A stretch of DNA of 64,000 nucleotides from JANLQX01 sp031423635 (GCA_031423635.1 JANPFX010000083.1:1-64000); one strand, 5' to 3'; positions 17,094-25,623 are shown, counted from the first letter of the stretch. Made by a program: numbers and translations. The notes: generated from the letters alone by a model not told the origin.

Positions 17094-19001
17094 GTGGGTG
17101 GACGAGCGTGGGCGTGGGCTGGGTGCGTCGCCATCACCGTCTCCATGATCACACCGCTCACGATGGCGGCGGCCACGGCCAACCCCGACCCCCGGACAAC
17201 CAGGACCTCCGCCCCCACCACCCCGGCGTCGTCGGGCCGATGGGTCACCATCCTCGGGAGAGGCTTCGGGCATGGTGTCGGCATGGCTCAGGACGGCGCC
17301 TACTGGATGGGACGCCAAGGTCGCTCGTCCAGAGAGATCCTCCGCCACTTCTACCCCGGCACCGCCCTGGGCTCTCGGAGCGGCACGATCCGGGTTCCTC
17401 TCGGCGGGGCGGGAACCGTCACCCTCACGCTCGGAGAGGGCGGAACCGTCGGTGGGAGACGGGTCGCACCCGGCGGCTCCGTCAGCGTGCGACCGGGTGA
17501 TGGGGAACTGATCGCCACGGTGATCGCTCCACCCGATCTGACCGGTGCGACGTCGGGATCCCGGGCTCCGGCGCTGGCGATGGAGCCGATCTCCCTCCGC
17601 CTGCAGACGCCAACGGCTCCGGGTGACACCCCGGCCTCGACTCCGGCACTCGCGCCGGCGCTTCCGCCCCCGACCCCGCAGCTCCCGGCCACCCCATCGT
17701 CGTCAGAACCGTCGGCCGGTGCCCTGTTCCTGCCCGGCATGCTCCCGGACCCGCCTGCCCCTTCGACAACGGAACCGGCTCCCGTCGCATCGCCGTCGGA
17801 CCTGCCGATCCCGCCGCTGAAGAACGAAGCCGAGGACCCGGCCTCGCCTCCGCCCTCCGCCACGCCCGCAGAGGGATCGCCCGACACGATGCGCGGCGAC
17901 CCGATCGTCGTCACCGCGACCGATGGGGGCACCGTGACCTACGCCGGCAAGCGGTACCGGGGTTCATTCGAACTGCGCGCGCGGGACGGCATCCGCATCG
18001 TCAACGAACTCGACGTCGAGCAGTATCTGCGCGGCATGGGGGAGATCACCGATCCGGGATGGCCTGCGGCCGCACTCGAGGCGCAGGCCATTGCCGCTCG
18101 GACGTACGCCTTTCGTACGATGGCGTCCGCCGGAGAGGTTTGCCCGACGCAGCGCTGCCAGGTCTACGTCGGCGCTCGAGCCGAGTACGGAGCGATGGAT
18201 GCCGCCGTCGCAGCGACACGAGGCAAAGTCGTGACCTACGACAACGGCAAGCTCGCCGTCACGTTCTACTCGGCGAGCGGCGGAGGGACGATCGCCACGC
18301 CCCTGGAAGCGTTCGGAGGATCCGGCGACTTCCCGTACCTGCAATCCGGTACGTACCCGACCGGCGACCTCAAGTCGTGGGTCGTCACCATGACGATCGA
18401 CGAGATCGCCCGACGTGTCGGCTACCCGGGACGGGCGTCACGCGTAGAAGTGACGCAGGTCGGTCCGTCCGGTCGAGCCACGGAAGTCACCGTGGGCGGC
18501 GACGCTGCCGACCTGACGATCGATGGGCCGCGGTTCGACGCCGCCCTCGGCTTGCGCTCCACCCTGTTCACCCTGCAGCAATCGGAAACGCCCTCACTCG
18601 AGGGCCTCGGTGATGTGGACGTGCTCCGTCCGTCTGAATCTGCCCAAACCGACGATGACGGAGCGGCGAGCGAGGTGTTCGCCCAGACCGGCTTCTTCGA
18701 GTCCTCCGGTTCGTACCAGGAGCCGATGCCGTCCGCGTCCGACGCAGTGACGCCCAACTCGGTGGCGACGCCCGAGTCGGTGACTTCGGCGGAGCCGTCG
18801 CCTCGAACCACCGCGTCGCGGCTGTCCGGACGCAGGACCGGAGACGCTTCCTCCGCCCGACCTGTCCCGGCCACCAGCAACCAAAGTCAGCAGAGCGACG
18901 GGTTCTTCGTAGGCGCGCTTACTGCAGTCGGAGCGGCCACCCTCGCCGTCACCCGGCGTTGGGTGCGCACGCGCCGAGGACGGCTCAAACGACCACGTTG
19001 A
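17094..19001 (+). CDS. Secreted SpoIID/LytB-domain protein with permuted motif and C-terminal anchor
   Basis: Exported protein of about 635 residues. Signal peptide: residues 1-33, with a hydrophobic core ending AAATA. The motif GRGFGHGVGMAQDGAYWMG, which in classical SpoIID closes the domain, comes first (about 55-75). It is followed by a Pro/Thr-rich linker and then the main SpoIID part (IRIVNELDVEQYLRGMGEI, AIAARTYAFRTM, SASGGGTIATPLEAFG). A Ser/Thr-rich stalk ends in a hydrophobic helix and an Arg/Lys tail, as in a membrane or wall anchor. SpoIID-type proteins cleave denuded glycan strands of peptidoglycan. GTG 17094 leaves room for divergent promoters; ATG 16998 would overlap the hemQ start. 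Confidence 0.8.
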   Translation: MGGRAWAWAGCVAITVSMITPLTMAAATANPDPRTTRTSAPTTPASSGRWVTILGRGFGHGVGMAQDGAYWMGRQGRSSREILRHFYPGTALGSRSGTIRVPLGGAGTVTLTLGEGGTVGGRRVAPGGSVSVRPGDGELIATVIAPPDLTGATSGSRAPALAMEPISLRLQTPTAPGDTPASTPALAPALPPPTPQLPATPSSSEPSAGALFLPGMLPDPPAPSTTEPAPVASPSDLPIPPLKNEAEDPASPPPSATPAEGSPDTMRGDPIVVTATDGGTVTYAGKRYRGSFELRARDGIRIVNELDVEQYLRGMGEITDPGWPAAALEAQAIAARTYAFRTMASAGEVCPTQRCQVYVGARAEYGAMDAAVAATRGKVVTYDNGKLAVTFYSASGGGTIATPLEAFGGSGDFPYLQSGTYPTGDLKSWVVTMTIDEIARRVGYPGRASRVEVTQVGPSGRATEVTVGGDAADLTIDGPRFDAALGLRSTLFTLQQSETPSLEGLGDVDVLRPSESAQTDDDGAASEVFAQTGFFESSGSYQEPMPSASDAVTPNSVATPESVTSAEPSPRTTASRLSGRRTGDASSARPVPATSNQSQQSDGFFVGALTAVGAATLAVTRRWVRTRRGRLKRPR

Positions 19002-19881
19002 CCTGCACAGGAAACGCGATCGACACCGTGTATCCACTGAGCACGACGCTCACCGTCGGCTGGTAGAACCCCGACACCGCACTCGCTGATGCGGAGAAGC
19101 TGACGTCGAATGACAACCCCGCGACCGACGTCTGGGAGAGCCCGACCGCGAGTCCTGTCGGCACCGAGCCGGCGCTCACGATCGCCGTACCCGAGAAGCC
19201 CGGCAGGCGATTCAGGTTCACCCGGTAGGCCACGAACGTGGCGCCGCCAGGAAGGATTGGACCGGCTAGAAGGACCTCAGCTGTTGGCGCGAACGACTGC
19301 GGAGCTCCGGGCGCAACCGTCGTTGTCGTCACCGCGGGTGCCGTCGTGTCGACCACGAGTTCCAAGGCGAGGGTCGCGGATGTTCCGCCCCCGATGGCGG
19401 TGACGAGGAATGATTGATACCCCCCAGGAGTGATTCCGGCCGTCGTCGTCAGGGTCATCGTCGTCGTCGAGGTCGTCGGGTTCGTTGCAAGAACCGCGCG
19501 GACACCGGCAGGGAGACCGCTCACGCTCAAGGTGGTCGGTTCCGTCGATCGCGATTTCGCGGTCAGCAGGTAGGTCGCGCTGCCCCCCGGAACGGCAAGC
19601 CGTCGAGGAACGTCGCTCGAAATGGTGAGCCCCGGCTGGGCAACCGTCGTCGGGGGTGCGGTGGTCACCGCGGCCGTGGTCGGTGGGAGCGGCTGCGGAG
19701 CGGGCGCAGTCGTCGGCGGGAGAGGGATGACCTTCGGCGCGACCGGTCGTTTCGCCGTTCGTTTCTTGGTGGCGGCGTCCGCCGAAGGGACAGCGATCAG
19801 GCCCAGCACAATCATGGCTGCGACGCCGGCCTGCAAAACACGGACACGCGAACGAAAACTGGAATGGACCAGAGTGATCAT
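18985..19881 (-). CDS. Secreted protein with Thr/Pro linker and beta-sandwich-like repeats
   Basis: A 298-residue exported protein. Signal peptide: residues 1-37, ending SADA-AT. Then a basic TKKRTAKRP patch, a Pro/Thr/Ala linker (about 48-82), and a region rich in beta-type sequence. In that region, phrases such as SVSGLPAGVRAVLATNP and TPGGYQSFLVTAIGGGT suggest two Ig-like modules of the kind seen in NPCBM-associated domains. No catalytic motif. It is paralogous in layout to the gene upstream at 19978. The last 17 bases overlap the convergent SpoIID-like gene. A structural wall protein is the simplest reading; no family is recognised. Confidence 0.7.
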   Translation of the reverse strand: MITLVHSSFRSRVRVLQAGVAAMIVLGLIAVPSADAATKKRTAKRPVAPKVIPLPPTTAPAPQPLPPTTAAVTTAPPTTVAQPGLTISSDVPRRLAVPGGSATYLLTAKSRSTEPTTLSVSGLPAGVRAVLATNPTTSTTTMTLTTTAGITPGGYQSFLVTAIGGGTSATLALELVVDTTAPAVTTTTVAPGAPQSFAPTAEVLLAGPILPGGATFVAYRVNLNRLPGFSGTAIVSAGSVPTGLAVGLSQTSVAGLSFDVSFSASASAVSGFYQPTVSVVLSGYTVSIAFPVQVNVVV

Positions 19882-19977
19882 GCACTCCACCGTATGCGAA
19901 CGAACGATCCGGCGTCACCCCTCGACCGAGCCGCGAATGTGGAACGGAGGCGTTGCAGCACGCGCTCGCTGCGCCGG

Positions 19978-20985
19978 TCAGCCGATGACGAGGGTGACTT
20001 CGCCTGACTTCTTCAGACCTTTGGAGATGCCGGTGATGGTGAACGGATAGCGACCCGGACGCATCGCCACCGTCGAACTGAGCCACAGCACCGTCCTCTT
20101 CGTGCTGACCTTCTCGGAGAAGCCGTGCCACACGCCGTCGGGCAGTCCGGACACGAAGTACTCGATGGACCCGTTGTAGCCGGTGTCGTAGATCGGTTCG
20201 ATCTCGTACTGCACCTGCCCACCCGTGACCAACGTCCTCCCATCACCGGTGACCCGGAAGCCGAACGACGGAGCGAGTCCGGAGGGGTCGATCGTCGAGG
20301 TCGTCGTCGAACCGGCCACGCTCGTCACGCGGAGGGTCATCGTCGCCCAGGCCTGGGCACCAGCGAAGGACCCGATGACGCGGAGCGGATAGTCGGCAGG
20401 CACTGCGTTCGACGGAACGTCGATACGCAGGACCGCAAGACCCGTCGCCGGATTCGGACTCAGGGTGGCCGCCATTCCACCTGGGAGGCCGACGAGGCTG
20501 AGCGCGATCGGATTCGATGCCCCCCGTTGGGCGATCACGATGGAGAACGCGACCGTCGACCCGACAACCGCTTCGGCCCGATCATTGACCGCCACCACCT
20601 CGAACGGTGCGATGGCGAGAGGCGGCACCGTGGTCGTCGGTGCTGAAGTGGTCGGCGCGGACGGAGGAGGTGAAGTCGACGTCGGCGGCACCGGAGGGAC
20701 CGTCGTCGTCGGTGCCGGGGCGGTGATGGTGACTCCGGCGACCTGGGTCGGCACAAACCTGACCGTCGTCCGCGCGGGCTTCTCCGGGGTCTTGGTCGTC
20801 CGCTTCAGGGTCTTCTTCGTCGGACGTTTCAAGGTGGTCGAGGCCTTGGGCGTCGCGGACGCACCCGATACGGCCGACGGCGGCGTCACGAGAAACGTCA
20901 ACACGGCGATCGCTGCGAGCGTCGCGACGGACCGCCGGGTACGGACACCCGACCGAGAGAAACGACGCAGATCCACGCCCACCAT
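19978..20985 (-). CDS. Secreted paralogue with Lys/Thr-rich linker and Ig-like modules
   Basis: A 335-residue exported protein built like its downstream neighbour. It has an arginine-rich N-terminus (RRFSRSGVRTRR), a hydrophobic core ending around residue 42, a basic Lys/Thr stretch with repeated KRPTKKTLKRTTK, a Pro/Thr linker, and two beta-rich modules. The modules contain LSLVGLPGGMAATLSPNP and PSFGFRVTGDGRTLV, and the protein ends with GRYPFTITGISKGLKKSG. Basic linkers of this kind bind anionic wall polymers. ATG 20985 is preferred over an upstream in-frame start at 21072 because it puts the signal peptide at the N-terminus. Function unknown. Confidence 0.7.
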   Translation of the reverse strand: MVGVDLRRFSRSGVRTRRSVATLAAIAVLTFLVTPPSAVSGASATPKASTTLKRPTKKTLKRTTKTPEKPARTTVRFVPTQVAGVTITAPAPTTTVPPVPPTSTSPPPSAPTTSAPTTTVPPLAIAPFEVVAVNDRAEAVVGSTVAFSIVIAQRGASNPIALSLVGLPGGMAATLSPNPATGLAVLRIDVPSNAVPADYPLRVIGSFAGAQAWATMTLRVTSVAGSTTTSTIDPSGLAPSFGFRVTGDGRTLVTGGQVQYEIEPIYDTGYNGSIEYFVSGLPDGVWHGFSEKVSTKRTVLWLSSTVAMRPGRYPFTITGISKGLKKSGEVTLVIG

Positions 20986-21073
20986 CGTCTCGCGAACGTG
21001 AGCGGAATGGTCGGATTGCCGTATGCGCGCGTAGCGCCGCGGAGACTCGCTGCGCTGATGTCGCAACGACAAA

Positions 21074-21101
21074 CCGCCGCCGTCTCGAGAGACGGCGGCG
21101 G
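21074..21101 (-). terminator. Rho-independent terminator-like hairpin after groEL
   Basis: Perfect 12-base arms (21074-21085 and 21090-21101) around a CGAG loop, 48 bases past the groEL stop. On the minus strand it is followed by TTTGTCGTTG, a weak T-rich tail. Position and strength make it the likely end of the groEL transcript. Confidence 0.75.
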
Positions 21102-21149
21102 CTCAGATGCTCGGAACTGCTGGCCGGAAGATTCGGCCAGCGCGTGCCG

Positions 21150-22775
21150 CTAGTAGTCGTCCATGCCTCCGCCCATCGGGGCGGCGGCTTCCTTTTCCGG
21201 CTTGTCCACGATGACGGCCTCGGTGGTGAGGAAGAGCGCCGCGATCGACGCAGCGTTCTGCAACGCCGAACGCGTCACCTTGCCGGCGTCGATGACGCCG
21301 GCCTTGACGAGGTCCTCATACTCGCCCGTGGCGGCGTTGAGACCTTCGGAGGGCGTCGTCATCGACCGGACCCGGTCGACGACGACGCCACCTTCCATAC
21401 CGGCGTTGATGGCGATCTGCTTGATCGGCTCCTCGACCGCCTTTGCGACGATGCGGGCACCGGTCGCCTCATCACCCTTCAGGGTGTCGGCAACGGCGAG
21501 GATCGCCTTCTGGGCACGGAGAAGCGCGACACCGCCACCGGGCACAACGCCCTCTTCGACGGCGGCCTTCGTGGTGGACACGGCGTCTTCGATGCGGTGC
21601 TTCTTCTCTTTGAGCTCGACCTCGGTCGCCGCGCCGACCTTGATGACGGCAACGCCGCCGGAGAGCTTGGCGAGGCGCTCCTGGAGCTTTTCGCGGTCGT
21701 AGTCGGAGTCGGTGTTCTCGATCTCCGCCTTGATCTGGGAGATGCGGCCCTTCACGTCTTCAGCCGAACCGGCGCCTTCGACGATGGTGGTCTCGTCCTT
21801 GGTGATGACGATCTTGCGAGCCTTGCCGAGGAGGTCGAGGGTGACGTTCTCCAGCTTGAGACCGACTTCCTCAGACACGACCTGGCCCCCGGTGAGGATG
21901 GCGATGTCCTGGAGCATGGCCTTGCGGCGCTCGCCGAAGCCCGGAGCCTTGACGGCGACCGACTTGAACGTGCCACGGATCTTGTTGACAACCAAGGTGG
22001 CAAGCGCCTCGCCTTCGACATCCTCGGAAAGGATGAGGAGCGGCTTGCCGGTCTGCATGACCTTCTCGAGCACCGGGATCATGTCGCGAACGGCAGAGAT
22101 CTTCGTGCTGACGATCAGGATGTACGGGTCTTCGAGAACCGCCTCCATGCGCTCCATGTCGGTGGCGAAGTAGGGCGAGGTGTAGCCCTTGTCGAAGCGC
22201 ATGCCTTCGACGAGATCCATCTGCATGCCGAAGGTCTGCGACTCCTCGACGGTGATGACGCCGTCCTTGCCGACCTTGTCGATGGCCTCGGAGATGAGAG
22301 CACCGATCTCGGTGTCGGCGGCGGAGATCGACGCGACCTGGGCGATCTTGGCCGGGTCGCCGTCGACCGACTGGCTGATCTCCTTGATGGCCTCGATTGC
22401 CGCTGCGACCGCCGCCTCGATGCCCTTCTTGAGGCTCATCGGGTTGGCACCGGCGGCAACGTTACGAAGGCCCTCGCGGACCATGGCACCGGCAAGCACC
22501 GTGGCCGTGGTAGTGCCGTCGCCGGCAACGTCGTCGGTTTTCTTCGCAACCTCTTTGACCAACTCGGCGCCGATGCGCTCGTAGGGATCTTCGAGGTCGA
22601 TCTCCTTGGCGATGGACACACCGTCGTTGGTGATCGTGGGGGCGCCCCACTTCTTTTCCAGCACGACGTTGCGGCCCTTCGGGCCCAGCGTCACCTTTAC
22701 GGCGTCGACGAGTTGCTGCATGCCCTTTTCCAGGCTGCGGCGGGCGGTTTCGTCGAAGGCGATCAATTTCGCCAT
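21150..22775 (-). CDS. groEL: Chaperonin GroEL (Hsp60)
   Basis: ATP-driven folding chamber subunit of 541 residues. It begins with the usual MAKLIAFDETARRSLEKGM. The ATP site includes GDGTTTATVLA with the catalytic Asp, and the apical domain carries the typical EGMRFDKGYTSPYFATD. The C-terminus is MGGGMDDY, a short Gly-Met tail as in the housekeeping GroEL2 of actinobacteria, rather than the His-rich tail of GroEL1. An AAGGAG site precedes the ATG at 22775. Two CIRCE elements upstream indicate HrcA control. No groES adjoins it; in actinobacteria groES is often beside only one of two groEL copies, so this is probably the solitary copy. Confidence 0.98.
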   Translation of the reverse strand: MAKLIAFDETARRSLEKGMQQLVDAVKVTLGPKGRNVVLEKKWGAPTITNDGVSIAKEIDLEDPYERIGAELVKEVAKKTDDVAGDGTTTATVLAGAMVREGLRNVAAGANPMSLKKGIEAAVAAAIEAIKEISQSVDGDPAKIAQVASISAADTEIGALISEAIDKVGKDGVITVEESQTFGMQMDLVEGMRFDKGYTSPYFATDMERMEAVLEDPYILIVSTKISAVRDMIPVLEKVMQTGKPLLILSEDVEGEALATLVVNKIRGTFKSVAVKAPGFGERRKAMLQDIAILTGGQVVSEEVGLKLENVTLDLLGKARKIVITKDETTIVEGAGSAEDVKGRISQIKAEIENTDSDYDREKLQERLAKLSGGVAVIKVGAATEVELKEKKHRIEDAVSTTKAAVEEGVVPGGGVALLRAQKAILAVADTLKGDEATGARIVAKAVEEPIKQIAINAGMEGGVVVDRVRSMTTPSEGLNAATGEYEDLVKAGVIDAGKVTRSALQNAASIAALFLTTEAVIVDKPEKEAAAPMGGGMDDY

Positions 22776-22860
22776 GTTCGTCTCCTTTGAGAAGTACGGG
22801 TGAGGGATCAGAGGCGGCAAGGGGCCCAGACCACACACCCACCGCAAGGGTGGGAATGAT

Positions 22861-22887
22861 CTGGCACTCACGGCCTTTGAGTGCCAA
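22861..22887 (-). promoter_or_regulatory. CIRCE element 1 (HrcA operator)
   Basis: On the minus strand TTGGCACTC, nine bases, then GAGTGCCAG: 9-9-9 spacing and 8 of 9 complementary positions, close to the consensus TTAGCACTC-N9-GAGTGCTAA. It lies 86 bases upstream of the groEL ATG. HrcA binding here represses groEL until heat or misfolded protein inactivates it. Confidence 0.93.
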
Positions 22888-22911
22888 CTCTACTCGCTCG
22901 CTGGGCATTCG

Positions 22912-22938
22912 TTGGCAGACGACACCGTCGAGTGCCAA
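22912..22938. promoter_or_regulatory. CIRCE element 2, one arm degenerate
   Basis: TTGGCAGAC, nine bases, then GAGTGCCAA: exact 9-9-9 spacing with one perfect arm and one matching six of nine positions. It sits 24 bases upstream of element 1 on the groEL side of the glycerate kinase stop. Tandem CIRCE sites are common before actinobacterial and Bacillus groE genes. Confidence 0.75.
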
Positions 22939-22950
22939 CGCGGTGATCCC

Positions 22951-23979
22951 TCAGGGCAGGAGGTCGGAGACGACCTCGCGTACGCATCGCAGCGGCGCGT
23001 TCCAGGCTTGAGCTGCCCCGAAGCGCTCGGTGAGGGACACCACGGAGATCATCGACGCGTCCAGCGATGACGGGAGCACGAAATCCTCGCCGAGGTCGCC
23101 GGCGATGACGACAACCGGGACACCGGCATCGCGAGCGAGTTCACAGACACCCCCGACGACCTTGCCGTTGAACGACTCCGTATCGCAGCGCCCTTCGCCG
23201 GTGTAAACGATGTCAGCAGCGGCTATGGCGTCCACGAGGCCGACCTCCTCGGCGACGAACGAGAAGCCGGAGGTGACACGGGCACCGATGCTGACCAGCG
23301 CTCCGGCAAGCCCGCCCGCCGCGCCGGTCCCCGGAATCGACCGGATGTCGATGCCGCGCTCGAGAACATAGCGATCGGCGAGTTGTTCGAGCCGACGGGT
23401 CAGCAGACCGACCTGCGCCGGTGACGCTCCCTTCTGCGGACCGAAGTCGGTGGCCGCCCCGGTGAACGTCGTCTGGACATCGCAGGCGACGAGAAAGTCG
23501 ACGCCACGGAACCGGGCCAGAGGCGCCATCGCGTTCAAGGCGCCAAGGCCACCGTCGGTCGTAGCCGAGCCGCCGAGGGTGACGACGATGCGTTTTGCTC
23601 CGGCGACGAGGGCTTCGGCAATGAGCTGGCCGGTTCCGTAGGTCGTCGCATCGAGTGGACGATTCCGGTCCGGTCCACCGACCAAGTCGAGCCCCGACGC
23701 CTGGGCCATCTCGATGATGGCTGTGCGATCCCGCATCAACCACACCGCCTCGACCGGCTCACCCAGCGGGCCAGTCACGGTCGATCGGCGAAGCCGGCCG
23801 CCCTGCGCCGACAGTGCGCCGATGGTCCCCTCACCCCCGTCCGCCATGGGACGGACCAACGCCTCGAGGCCTCGCTCCCAGGCGACGTCAGCGACCACCC
23901 GGCACAGGTCCGAAGCGGATGCCGTGGAGCGGAACTTGTCGAAGCACGCCAGGACGACAGGCGTCGCCGGCGTCGGCAT
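22951..23979 (-). CDS. Glycerate kinase
   Basis: Phosphorylates D-glycerate with ATP. The 342-residue protein belongs to the GlxK/GarK family (glycerate kinase type 1), slightly shorter than the usual 370-380. Visible motifs are the N-terminal VVLACFDKFRSTASASDLC, in place of the common APDSFKG, and RPMADGGEGTI. These are followed by VTLGGSATTDGGLGALNA with the Gly-rich active-site loop, and by GAAGGLAGALVSIGA and YTGEGRCDTESFNGKV near the end. The altered first motif leaves the exact substrate open. It starts four bases after the LytR_C gene stop, so the two are co-transcribed. Confidence 0.9.
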   Translation of the reverse strand: MPTPATPVVLACFDKFRSTASASDLCRVVADVAWERGLEALVRPMADGGEGTIGALSAQGGRLRRSTVTGPLGEPVEAVWLMRDRTAIIEMAQASGLDLVGGPDRNRPLDATTYGTGQLIAEALVAGAKRIVVTLGGSATTDGGLGALNAMAPLARFRGVDFLVACDVQTTFTGAATDFGPQKGASPAQVGLLTRRLEQLADRYVLERGIDIRSIPGTGAAGGLAGALVSIGARVTSGFSFVAEEVGLVDAIAAADIVYTGEGRCDTESFNGKVVGGVCELARDAGVPVVVIAGDLGEDFVLPSSLDASMISVVSLTERFGAAQAWNAPLRCVREVVSDLLP

Positions 23980-23983
23980 CGGT

Positions 23984-24631
23984 CTAGGCGCCGGCGACCG
24001 GTCCCGCCGTCGCCGTGGGCGCGTTGCCGCTTCCGGTCTGGGCAGCGAACCGGTCGGCCATCGCGGCGTCGACGACGACGAGAATGTCGTAGGGCTCGGC
24101 GACGGTGATCCCGGTCTTGACCGGCGGGGGCACGGGCATGGCGCCGATGGATCCGGTGATCCCCAGCAACGTCGCGATGTCCGACGCCTCGACCTGGAAA
24201 TCGGCGTTGAAGTACACGACGCCACTCAGGGTGGACGAGTTCGCATCGACGGATTTGCGCAGGTTGTACTGATTCGTCTTCAGGTAGTCGGCAACCCGCG
24301 ACGCTGCCCGGTTCTTGCCCGATCCGTTGATCACGAGCACGTTCACGAGCGCCGGAGCCCGCCGCGTGACCGCCGGGGTCGAGGCAGGCGTGGTCACCAC
24401 GGCACCTGCTGCGTCGGTCGTCAGCGCTGCGCTGTCGTCGACCGGAGCCTCGGTGTCGTTCGATGCGGCCGACGGGGAGTCGATCACCAGTTTCGGGGTG
24501 TCGTTCACCCCCCGGAGGAGGAGCAGACCGAGCACCAGTGCACCGAGGAGCAGGAGGAGGCCACGCGCCGCCGCCTGACCGGCCGAGCGGCCGTACGACG
24601 AGTCTGCGTTGGTTTGACGCCCTTGGCTCAT
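23984..24631 (-). CDS. Membrane-anchored LytR C-terminal domain protein
   Basis: A 215-residue protein: short cytoplasmic N-terminus, one membrane helix (about 25-42, Leu-rich), an Ala/Thr/Asp linker, then a LytR_C domain (about 95-190). The domain starts at ALVNVLVINGSGKNRAASRV and includes YFNADFQVEASDIATLL and YDILVVVDAA. LytR_C is usually attached to LCP enzymes that join wall polymers to peptidoglycan; here it stands alone without the catalytic LCP domain, so it is probably a binding or scaffold protein. ATG 24631 with an AGAGG site. The stop lies four bases before the glycerate kinase start. Confidence 0.82.
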   Translation of the reverse strand: MSQGRQTNADSSYGRSAGQAAARGLLLLLGALVLGLLLLRGVNDTPKLVIDSPSAASNDTEAPVDDSAALTTDAAGAVVTTPASTPAVTRRAPALVNVLVINGSGKNRAASRVADYLKTNQYNLRKSVDANSSTLSGVVYFNADFQVEASDIATLLGITGSIGAMPVPPPVKTGITVAEPYDILVVVDAAMADRFAAQTGSGNAPTATAGPVAGA

Positions 24632-25018
24632 GGGTGACCTCTTGTCTTCGTGACGCCCGCAGGCGTACCCCAAAACGAGGAGCCTACCGATCGCCAGCAG
24701 GCGCCGGACGGATTCGGTCAGGAGTGTGGCGGATTGTCGACGACGAGACCGCGCCGCCAACGGAGCCGAGTGTCAGATTTGAACTGATGACCTGCTGTTT
24801 ACACGGGAGACTTGGCCCATGCCGGCTGATGTCGTTCCGTTCTCTCCAATCCGCTGACCAGCGGTTACTCGCATCTTATGCGTACGTAGCACCACTCGCC
24901 GGACTGGTTGAAACGCAGCGGATTGATACATTCGAGATACATCGACGTTCATCGATCCGTGCGGCGCGTCCGCTCACCACACCACGGGCCCCGACGTCAT
25001 CGCCGGGACCTTTCCGAG
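24632..25018. other. Non-coding stretch holding the tRNA 3' remnant
   Basis: A 387-base gap. It contains the promoter region of the LytR_C gene and the 42-base tRNA-Thr fragment at 24762-24803. The remainder, 24804-25018, has slightly lower GC and no frame that looks coding on either strand. I looked for a recombinase fragment there and found none. Confidence 0.6.
24762..24803 (-). repeat. Displaced 3' half of tRNA-Thr (att-like direct repeat)
   Basis: These 42 bases match 26047-26088, the 3' part of the complete tRNA-Thr, at 41 positions and in the same orientation. The copy runs from the anticodon TGT through the T-arm and acceptor strand into the CCA. It has no 5' half, so it is not a functional tRNA. 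A crossover in the anticodon loop with the 3' end duplicated is the standard mark of tyrosine-recombinase integration into a tRNA gene. Confidence 0.88.
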
Positions 25019-25348
25019 CTACGGAGCAGCGTCGGTGACGATCTCCGATGCCACGTCTCGCCGGACGTGGAGAACGCGCCACACTTCGCTGCGCTCTTCG
25101 GCGATCACGTAGAACACGAGATACGGGAACCGGGTCAACGGACGGGCGCGCAGATCGGCTATATCGAGTTCGTAGGCGAAGCGGAGACTTCCCGCCTGGG
25201 GGGAGCGTGCGATCTGGCCGAGAACCCGCTCAACCGCGTCAACGAATCGCAACGCAACGTCGCCACCTGCTTCGGCGAGGTAGTAGTCGGCGGCCGCGTC
25301 GATATCCGTCGCCGCTGCCGCTCGCAGGTGGACGGACTTCTCCGACAT
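25019..25348 (-). CDS. parE: ParE/RelE-family toxin
   Basis: A 109-residue toxin of the RelE/ParE superfamily. Typical features are the N-terminal VHLRAAAATDIDAAADYY, the internal QIARSPQAGSLRF, and the core LRARPLTRFPYLVFYVIAEE followed by VWRVLHVRRD, which matches the end of ParE toxins (basic residues before the final Asp). ParE members poison DNA gyrase, RelE members cut mRNA on the ribosome; sequence alone leans to ParE. It begins five bases after the antitoxin stop, so the two form one operon within the tRNA-bounded islet. Confidence 0.88.
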   Translation of the reverse strand: MSEKSVHLRAAAATDIDAAADYYLAEAGGDVALRFVDAVERVLGQIARSPQAGSLRFAYELDIADLRARPLTRFPYLVFYVIAEERSEVWRVLHVRRDVASEIVTDAAP

Positions 25349-25353
25349 TCGAA

Positions 25354-25587
25354 TCAGCCCGCAGTTCGAATCCGCCCGCGCACTGCCTCGAAGTACGACG
25401 AATCAGCAATCGGACCCGGAGCCGACGCGGCACCATCGAGAAGCGCACGTCGAAGCTGCTGACGGTCTTTGTCTCGGCGGATGAGATCACGCACATACTC
25501 GCTCGTCGACCCATAACCGCCCGCTCCGACCTGATCATCGACGTAGGCCTTGAGCTCATCAGGGAGCGACACGTTCATGGTCGACAT
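25354..25587 (-). CDS. parD: ParD-family antitoxin (ribbon-helix-helix)
   Basis: A 77-residue antitoxin. The N-terminal ribbon-helix-helix DNA-binding part is MNVSLPDELKAYVDDQVGAG, then YGSTSEYVRDLIRRDKDR, which is textbook ParD. The C-terminal tail from about residue 45 wraps the toxin. Two ATGs are possible (25587 and 25578); the second gives the usual N-terminus. A 17-base palindrome 20 bases upstream is the likely autoregulatory operator. Gene order antitoxin then toxin is standard. Confidence 0.9.
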   Translation of the reverse strand: MSTMNVSLPDELKAYVDDQVGAGGYGSTSEYVRDLIRRDKDRQQLRRALLDGAASAPGPIADSSYFEAVRGRIRTAG

Positions 25588-25606
25588 GTGAGGATTCTAC
25601 CGCCTT

Positions 25607-25623
25607 ATGGCAAAGCTTGCCAT
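25607..25623 (-). promoter_or_regulatory. Palindromic operator upstream of parD
   Basis: ATGGCAA, AGC, TTGCCAT: perfect seven-base arms around a three-base centre, 20 bases before the ATG at 25587. Position and symmetry fit the site where the ParD dimer or ParDE complex represses its own operon. Confidence 0.65.

Noticed and set aside
21144..22790. A 548-codon open frame on the plus strand opposite groEL
   Set aside because: It is the antisense of a fully conserved groEL. GC-rich codon use leaves such frames open; composition (Asp, Leu, Gly, Arg repeats) shows no family.
24804..25018. Possible integrase remnant inside the tRNA-bounded islet
   Set aside because: No frame on either strand resembles a tyrosine recombinase catalytic motif.
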